In this document: positions 57,471 through 64,000 of the stretch, in pieces
Layout of the letters: every line of letters starts with the position of its first letter
Numbering within the stretch: position 1 is the stretch's first letter
From: Molanna angustata
Taxonomy: Eukaryota; Arthropoda; Insecta; Trichoptera; Molannidae
Assembly (NCBI GenBank): GCA_963576475.1
Contig: OY754978.1
Location: 17,677,678-17,741,677 of the forward strand
Length of the DNA: 64,000 nucleotides
Direction of reading: 5' to 3'
The notes under the pieces: generated by a model
Told to the model about the DNA's origin: nothing
Seen by the model: the letters and a program-made list of their open reading frames with translations, nothing else
Databases searched by the model: none
Position numbers and translations under genes: made by a program

Positions 57471-59336
57471 TTTTGTTTCACAGAGCCAATAGTTAATCAT
57501 GCAATAGCACCCTCGGAGTGATGCTGTAATAACACTTAACGGCGCTTTATAAATAATAATTATTAAAAGAGGCAACGAAAAGACGAATGTGGGGAAGAAA
57601 TATTGAATGAATAGTTGTTGTCAAAGGATGCTCCTAGATTCCGTTAGTATTTCTCTCATATAATTTCAACATGTGTCTAAATCTCCTCCCGCTAATCCAC
57701 ATTAGTTAAAGCTGTTTTGAGCCGAGTCCAGAATTCCAGTATCACACTGCGACATCATGGCGTGTCATTTATTATTCATGAATACACTACCTGATATGTA
57801 ATATTATATATCACATGTCATGTTTGTCACAAACCAGAGAACGAAATAGCTGATGAAGTCTATTGAAATCATGTTCTCTCAGTTGAGACTTTGATACTAC
57901 ATCATCATGTAACCTACGTACAACTGAATATTCAGTGATAATATAATTTCGCAAAATGATATAATTTGTGTGTTACTAGGTACCCACATCCATGTTACAT
58001 ATTTAATCAAGGTATTATTAATTTAATGTGCTTTACCTGTAAAGTGTGAATACGTAATCAAACATATTTATCGTTGTCAAGTGAATTAATATACCTACCT
58101 ATAGTAAATTTTATAAATTTGCTAATTCTACATAGTTCTTCGCCCCAACGAGAATGATAATTTAATAAATAAGCACATCGCTAGACACAGCAAACTTTCT
58201 CAGATGTTAAAATAAATATAATATTGGTATAATTTTAGCCTCTGTAAATTTTGGGTTTATCTAAAGAGCGAATAAAATAAATTATCTTACGTTTTGAATA
58301 ATACAAACTTCCAAGTGTACCTGAATCAAAAAACTTTGTAAAATAGTAATGGTCTGTTGATATATTTATCATTTGTTTTACTATCCTTGATTTTCATTCT
58401 AGAATATAATATAAATAATAGAAAATAAGCCCGCAGGTGTACAATATATTTGTTTGTATTTTGTACAGAAATATGAATAAATAAATGAAAAATATAAATA
58501 AAATAAATCATACCTAAAAAATGAAAAATACTTAGCTATCAATAAGCAACGTAATGAAGAATAATAATCAAAGAAATTTGCTTTTCGACATTTATTGTAA
58601 TATTATATACGAAGATATCCTTAAAATAGATTCATTTCTTAGGGTAAAATTATATTTTTTAATTTTTTAATTATTCTTATAATGAATTGATCAGTCTTCG
58701 CTATATAACACGATGACTCTTTTATAAATCGTTTGTTAAGTTTGAAAAATATAAACTTTGATATTTATCCTATAATTCAAATGATATATATTTTCTCTGA
58801 AAATGTATGTATTTTCAGTCGAAATACAGTTAAAATTGTATAAAGAAATATAAAACAGTAAACACAATCGCGTGCCAACAAATTAAAACGAATTTATCTT
58901 AGACTTATTATTTATTGAGAAATTTGCTACGAAAAATAATTATTGCGAAAATATTAACGAGAGAAGTATTGCGTGACTTTCTCGATACAACGAAATGATT
59001 CAATCATATAAGTTTTGTTAATTGAGTGAAAATCGATCCGTTAAATACTGTCACGCATTACGACTGGGGAAAATTTACACACAAAGTATCACACAAAGTA
59101 AAGATAAATAATTACGAACTAATCAAGTTTTCATGTATCTACAAAACTTTATTCTAATGATACGCTTATTTTATATTTTTTAATAATCTTCAATTTCGAT
59201 ATTTTCACGGATCGTAGGTGTGTTTGTGTTTGGGTTCGACTTTGATGTAATAGTCGGAGAAATAGCAACTATTTCGATGAATCATTTCTTTAGTGGCTGT
59301 TTCATTTGATATCGTCTTTCCTTTGAATACCTATAG
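57471..59336. other. Non-coding, nothing recognised
   Basis: About 1.9 kb of AT-rich sequence; no gene, RNA or repeat identified by eye. Confidence 0.45.
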
Positions 59337-59685
59337 GTATGAAAAAGGTAGGTATGTCTGGCACCTGGGAATAGTTGCGTGTACTAGTGCGCACCCTCTT
59401 TATATGTGAAAATTGCAGATTTTAACATTATTTTAATATATTTTGTACGTGTATGTTATTTGTACTTACTGTTACTGAAATAGGTATTTTAAAAATATAT
59501 TAAAAAAAGAAGATTATTTTGCATAAATCTTACCGAGAGTGCACTGAACAGATCACAAAGATTCGTTGTAGTCAGATGGATGGCATAAGAGCACAAAAAG
59601 GATACTAAAATCTGTAATTTTCACCTGTTGAAAGGGGATTTGCAAATGCAACCACTTTCAAGTGCCAGACTTACCTTTTTCATAC
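59337..59685. mobile_element. TIR element (MITE-like), about 85-bp inverted ends
   Basis: Left arm about 59337-59424 and right arm about 59606-59685 are imperfect reverse complements: 'gtatgaaaaaggta', 'gtctggcac', 'gtgaaaattgcagatttta' against the complement of 'taaaatctgtaattttcac', 'gtgccagac', 'taccttttt' and 'catac'. There is no coding capacity. No convincing TSD was seen. Confidence 0.7.
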
Positions 59686-59827
59686 TTATTAAGGAATTAA
59701 ATATAAAAAAAACCAGCCATTTAAAAATGAACTGATTTTTGACGTTGCTATCTGTTAGACTTTAAATAAATATTTTTCAACCTATGTGTTTGAAAGATAG
59801 CGTGCTTTTCAATATTTGTTTTGTCTT

Positions 59828-59975
59828 ACAATCAATCAATCAATCAATCAGTGGCGCTACAACCCATCATGGGTCCTGGCCTCCTCCAGAAGGTACCTCC
59901 ACCCCACCCTGACCATCGCTTCCTGCCGCCAGTTCACAACGCCCATCATCCGCAAGTCCCTTACAAGTTTGTCTT
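59828..59975 (-). mobile_element. RTE-type LINE 3' end with (ATTG)n tail
   Basis: On the minus strand 'tggcggcaggaagcgatgg', 'gtaccttctggaggaggcc' and 'gttgtagcgccactg' followed by (ATTG)n (plus strand aatc repeats at 59828-59850). The composition and tetranucleotide tail mark it as a LINE 3' end; coding is too short for a firm family. Confidence 0.5.
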
Positions 59976-61185
59976 ACACCCAGTAATAATTCCTTAATAA
60001 TTAATGAAAAACTATATTCGTGATAAAGACATGAGATTTAGTATTTTCTAGAACATTACTTAAATAATTTCCCTTCCCTCAAATCCACAAACCATTCATG
60101 TTTATTAATGATGTTGAAATTGAAACATTTGTTGAACGTCACATTACGTTTTTGATTGATGGAGCCCTTCTATTTTATTATTAACAACCCCTCATTCGAC
60201 TGCAATTACACCTGCAAATAAAAACACAGCAGAGTATTCTGGTCTTTTCTTTTTAGGTTGCTTTGAAATTTCTAGGGAATTTAGGTCAAGGGATGTCGTC
60301 CCTACTCGAGAGTTTTTCAGGCGAAGAAAAATTTACATTTATTCTGAGTGGGTACCAACATTTGTGTTTAGCTATAGCATTTCCGTATTTTTTCATTTCC
60401 GGAAATAGAAAGGGTTAATAATGTACACTGGGCGTTTTGTAATATTATTCAAAAAAACATACCGATATCAAATATTTTGTTCCTTGGAGAAAATGTCAAA
60501 ATTGGAATCAAATATCCCCACCTTAATATTTTAGTGAGTTCAATGTATTTTTAAATGTATGTATGTACATAATAGGCTATTCTTTCCGCTGAATAGCAAT
60601 CAAAAACGAGAATATTGTAACTATAACTATTTCACACATTGTTTTCTGTATGACCAGAGTTTTCGTTAAATAAAAAATCAACTTTTTAATGTTTTAATGT
60701 GTCATTTTTCTTTTTTTTTCCCATTTTTTTTTCGCAACGAATGAATCGTCATTAATGGTAGTTTTTCGTGAAAAATATTTGTTTATATCAGAAGTACGTA
60801 TTTACACGATATTTTCCAGTATTACTTAGTATTTGAATGAAAAACATGGTGATTCATTGAAGTAATGTTTTTCCTAATTTTAAAGTAAGTATTTTTTGTG
60901 TCAATGTCGCAAACTCTTTCCAAAACATATAGGTATTCAATTATATTTCAAACCATTTTATTTTTGTGTAAATTGGAATATTTTCTGATTTTTGATGTTT
61001 TTATATAATTCATATTGTGTAAATTTGTTATTTGTTCAACTCGTTAATATTAAGAAACTCGTTAATGTAAGAAAATACATTTATTTTTTACATCTAATTA
61101 AAATATACATACATTTCTCATAGTCCTATCTTGCTGTAATGTTGTACTTATACCTTCACACCTGCTTTCGATGACGATATATAGA
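59976..61185. other. Non-coding, nothing recognised
   Basis: AT-rich sequence with no recognisable feature. Confidence 0.45.
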
Positions 61186-61390
61186 AACGAGTGGGTTGTG
61201 GCCAACACATAACTTTTACCAAAGCTATCAATATTCAATTACATTTTTAACCATTTCCCATAGATCAATCACTAAGTTTTTTTTATACACATCTGCTTGC
61301 AATAAAAGTATAAAATAAAAATCAAATTGGTTGTGGCCAACTATTAACTCTTACCAACGCGTATATTCAATACGCGTTGGTAAGAGTTAA
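61186..61390 (+). repeat. Helentron-like termini related to the satellite array edge
   Basis: Begins with the same 24 bases as the array edge at 26164 ('aaacgagtgggttgtggcc' and on) followed by 'aacttttaccaaagc'. A second start-like 'ggttgtggccaac' at about 61329 is followed by a perfect 20-bp hairpin (61344-61363 with 61371-61390, 7-base loop) whose stem contains 'aactcttaccaa'. Start motif, subterminal repeat and hairpin carrying that repeat parallel the 17-kb element, without the satellite. Confidence 0.5.
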
Positions 61391-61440
61391 AAGGGAGGGA
61401 CGGGAGAGATGGAGGGGACTGATTTTTTAAAAACATACTT

Positions 61441-61870
61441 TTTCTTCTTCTTCTCGTATCATTTCAGCCCCCCTCGACGTTGACGACCACCATAGGGAAA
61501 GCCTCCCTGTCCTGGGCAGTGCAAAACAGCTTCTCCAAAGTTCTCATACCGGTCCATTCCTGGATTTTTTGAAACCAGAAAAGTTGCCTTATTCCGACCC
61601 TCGATCTTCTCCTTCATGACAAGCTGAAGAATGGTAAATTTTTCACCTCTCAGAATATGGCCGAAGAACTAAACTTTGCGGAGCTCAGCATTGGTGAATA
61701 ATTTTATGTTGGTGTTGGCTCTACGTGTTACCTCAGTGTTACTGATCATGTTTATCCATGATATTCTCGTCCTGCAGTGGATCCACATTTCAAATATTTC
61801 AGAGATTCTCGTCCTGCAGTGGATCCACATTTCAAATGCTTCAAGGCGGTTTATACTATTTACGAATGTA
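61441..61870 (-). pseudogene. RTE-type LINE C-terminal relic with 42-bp duplication
   Basis: Minus strand: RLEAFEMWIHCRTRIS, then a repeated EIFEMWIHCRTRISWIN, MISNTEVTRRANTN, FFGHILRGEKFTILQLVMK and EKIEGRN, with the tail 'gaagaagaagaag'. The words W-x-RR-x-LRISW, VTN-x-EV, FGHI-x-RG-x-KY and G-KIEGRR are those of an RTE family. A 42-bp tandem duplication (starts 61763 and 61805) and a stop before FFGHI break it. Confidence 0.72.
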
Positions 61871-61998
61871 TGATAATTTTCAATACCCCAACTTTATCTC
61901 TATTGACATGTAAAAAAAATTGTCAATAATAATAGTATCAAATGTTAAAAAGCACAGAGAAGTGGAAATCTATCAAAGTTAATTTATTATTTTGTTAC

Positions 61999-62100
61999 AT
62001 ACCATCACGCTCTATGTCCCTAACGGGGTAGGCAAGTAGAACATTACGACACAATTTTCTATCTTGACACACATAGGTACATCGTCTCGTCAATATTCAT
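61999..62100 (-). mobile_element. RTE-type LINE tail fragment (family of 183-1590)
   Basis: Minus strand: 'tctacttgcctaccccgtta', 'gggacatagagcgtgatgg' and 'tatgtaac'. It is the 3'-terminal part of the first RTE family with little tail left. Confidence 0.6.
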
Positions 62101-62149
62101 GCTTCGTTTGTTGTTTAGATAATTTTAAAATTTTATTTATCGTTTTATT

Positions 62150-62380
62150 ATATTGAACGAACACGTCAGCCGCATGTCCGAAGATATGATCCCAAAGATA
62201 GCCCAAGACAACGTACCGGAGGGATCTCGACCAGGAGAACGCCCACCAAAAAGATGGCGACTGAAAATGCAGCACAATACAGGCCCTGGGCTTATGATAG
62301 AACAAGAAGAAGATTTTATTGCTGTCTTGGGAGGAAACAATATTTATTTTCGAAATGGTAACTGTAGAGTTAAAGTATAG
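62150..62380 (+). pseudogene. RTE-type LINE C-terminal fragment
   Basis: The frame reads NEHVSRMSEDMIPKIAQDNV, PEGSRPGERPPKRWRLKM. This is the 'HV-x-RM-x-x-x-R-x-PK ... PEG-R-x-GRPxKRW' segment of RTE LINEs. It is short, isolated, and followed by 'aagaagaagattt'. Confidence 0.6.
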
Positions 62381-62623
62381 AAATCTTCACGCGTCAGTCT
62401 GTAAGAATATTTATTTCGTATGCCTATTCTGAATATATGTTGGGAGAAGCAATCGATTACCTAAGAATAGACAGACGTGAAAATAAAATAACGTAAAACT
62501 TTTATCCCCCGACAAAAACTTTGAGTTCATATATCATCGAATAGGATAAAATAAGATCAAGGCGCCAGGAGATTTCAAGGAACCATATTTTAGCACCTCA
62601 AAAATCCCATGAAAGAATAACTT

Positions 62624-63190
62624 CTATAAGTAATTTATATGTTGGTTTTCTGTAGTATTTTTTTTAACTTGGCTAAGTTGAGCACACCAGCGTTTACAAT
62701 TTGAATCCATTATACTCCCAGAGATCCAATATTCTCCCAGAGAAGCGCACATTGTAGCGTTCGGGGGGTATTGCAATCTGCTCAGGAAAATATTAATTCG
62801 GATCTTAAAAAGACCCGGGTTGTAAGAAGGTGGAAACACAGAATTCGGAAGATCATTCAACAGCCGCGCTGCTGTGTTAATAAAAGAGTTCGACAAGCGA
62901 TTGGTTCGTGTGTATTGAAGGTTCGGGTATTGAGATTGAGTTAAACGAGTGACTGTATTGTGAATGGGTGGAAGAGGCACCTGGGATGCAATTTCTTCTG
63001 AGCATCTCCCGTGGTAGTATCTATAGATTAAACTAAGAATACCGACCCTGCTTCTATGGTCTAGTGATTGCAATCCAACAGTCAATGATGGGTCGTCAAT
63101 CAGACGTACATCACCCCTTTGTACAACATCGAGGGTATTCAGTAGGTATTAGAGGGAGCCACTCCAGAGGTGAATACCATATTCAATATT
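62624..63190 (-). pseudogene. Jockey/CR1-group LINE ORF2 C-terminus
   Basis: Minus strand from about 63190: EYGIHLWSGSL, stop, YLLNTLDVVQRGDVRLIDDP and SLTVGLQSLDHRSRVGILSL, then YRYYHGRCSEEIASQVP, RTNRLSNSFINTAARLLNDL and FPPSYNPGLFKIRINIFL. The words 'SLxHRR-x-V-x-x-L-x-x-x-YRxYHGxCSxEL', 'RTxR...SF-x-x-x-AxRLWNxLP' and 'FKxxI' are the post-RT end of Jockey/CR1-type LINEs. RT is absent; one stop upstream. The 3' UTR appears to end near 62560. Confidence 0.8.
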
Positions 63191-64000
63191 TGTGCGTATT
63201 TTCGCTTTTTAGAGATTGAAAATTTGAGTTGATGAGTGACCTAAGCGCTCTATATACAACGCAATTTTTTGGAGACGAGTTTCACTTTAGCTTCAATGGA
63301 GCCCCTGTATTGTAGTTAGTTCATTATAGATACTCCAAGCAGGTTAAATGATTTGATTTTTTTATTTTAAGAGGAACAGATTATCTAGAGTCCCTCTTAA
63401 ATATTTTTGATCTTTGTTATATTTCCGTGATTCATTTTTTTTATATCGGATAAAATGTATCACTTATTTGATATAATTCGGTGATGAACGTTCTACTTAC
63501 ATATATATGTATGGCTTCTACTTATTCGGTCAATAACAAATCTTATTTCACAATCATTGATGATTTTTGATATAATCGTCACAAACCTGTCATGATTTAT
63601 GAAATAAAAACAGAGAGAGAGGTTCATAAAAATAAATATGACAGCAGATAAAAAAATGTTTGATTTTCTTCAATACTTTTTTACCTTTTTATCACAATTG
63701 TTTCTACGGTAAAAGGCCGATGAAAGTGTGATATTCTTCCTAATAAATATATAAAACACGCTTTATGCTATAACGTTTCATACTAGACCTAACTGACATG
63801 TAAAAGTAATATTTACAATAATTTTCAACCCTTTAAAAGCTGTTGTTATCTCCGAAAGCCTCCAATACTCAGATTTCATTATATTATTCGATCGTTGCTA
63901 CCTAATTTGGTAACCTTTTACAGAACAAAAATCAGCCTTTATACTATGACTAAAGTATACCTAAGCATAAATTTTGTATAGCTCCTTGCTCTATAGGGCC
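63191..64000. other. Non-coding to window end
   Basis: The first ~100 bases may continue the LINE relic on the minus strand. The rest is AT-rich with no recognised feature. Confidence 0.4.

Overview
The window looks like intron-rich, repeat-rich nuclear DNA from an insect, most likely a moth or butterfly. The base composition is strongly AT-rich and there are no operons or ribosome-binding sites. There are many RTE-type LINE 3' ends tailed with (ATGT)n, tRNA-derived SINEs, GT/CA-microsatellite repeats and frequent 'taggtacct' motifs, all of which I associate with Lepidoptera. The order-level call is inference; 'insect' is safer.

Host gene: I could support only one. On the minus strand an exon with a start codon and hydrophobic signal peptide (18465-18576) is separated by a 7.1 kb intron from an exon holding the start of an immunoglobulin domain (11190-11356). 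The splice sites and reading phase fit (G|AT joins to one Asp codon). The Ig sequence looks like the Dpr (defective proboscis extension response) family of neuronal cell-surface proteins. The remaining exons would lie to the left, off the window or unrecognised. A nearly complete CR1/Jockey-group LINE (about 14359-18446) sits antisense in this intron and ends about 20 nt from the splice donor.

Layout: 0-11 kb holds a 5'-truncated RTE LINE with a 12-bp target-site duplication (TSD), a foldback element, a ~110-bp minisatellite, LINE ends, a SINE, and the 3' part of a Penelope-like element (PLE) with a GIY-YIG endonuclease and a hammerhead-like terminal fold. 11-24 kb is the Dpr intron and flank, with CR1, Helentron/HINE-like repeats, RTE relics and PLE termini. 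24-26 kb shows no recognisable gene. 26.16-43.33 kb is a 17-kb array of a 313-bp satellite monomer in three blocks, each closed by a related 0.9-kb tail with a (TACGGCG)n run and a terminal hairpin; the whole is bounded by an 11-bp inverted repeat. 44-51 kb contains RTE copies (one with a 5' inversion), a SINE with a 16-bp TSD, a LINE nested in another LINE, and a 95-bp minisatellite interrupted by a SINE. 51-54 kb carries an inverted copy of the composite repeat at 18.8-20.7 kb, and a perfect 98-bp palindrome made of two back-to-back PLE/hammerhead-like ends flanked by a 12-bp TSD. 54-64 kb has an R1-clade LINE with a 15-bp TSD, a TIR element, hairpin repeats and further LINE relics.

The transposable-element coding regions are nearly all broken by stops, frameshifts or 5' truncation. 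The most unusual structures are the satellite array with Helentron-like ends and the set of head-to-head PLE termini. All homology calls were made by eye from sequence motifs; no database search was possible.
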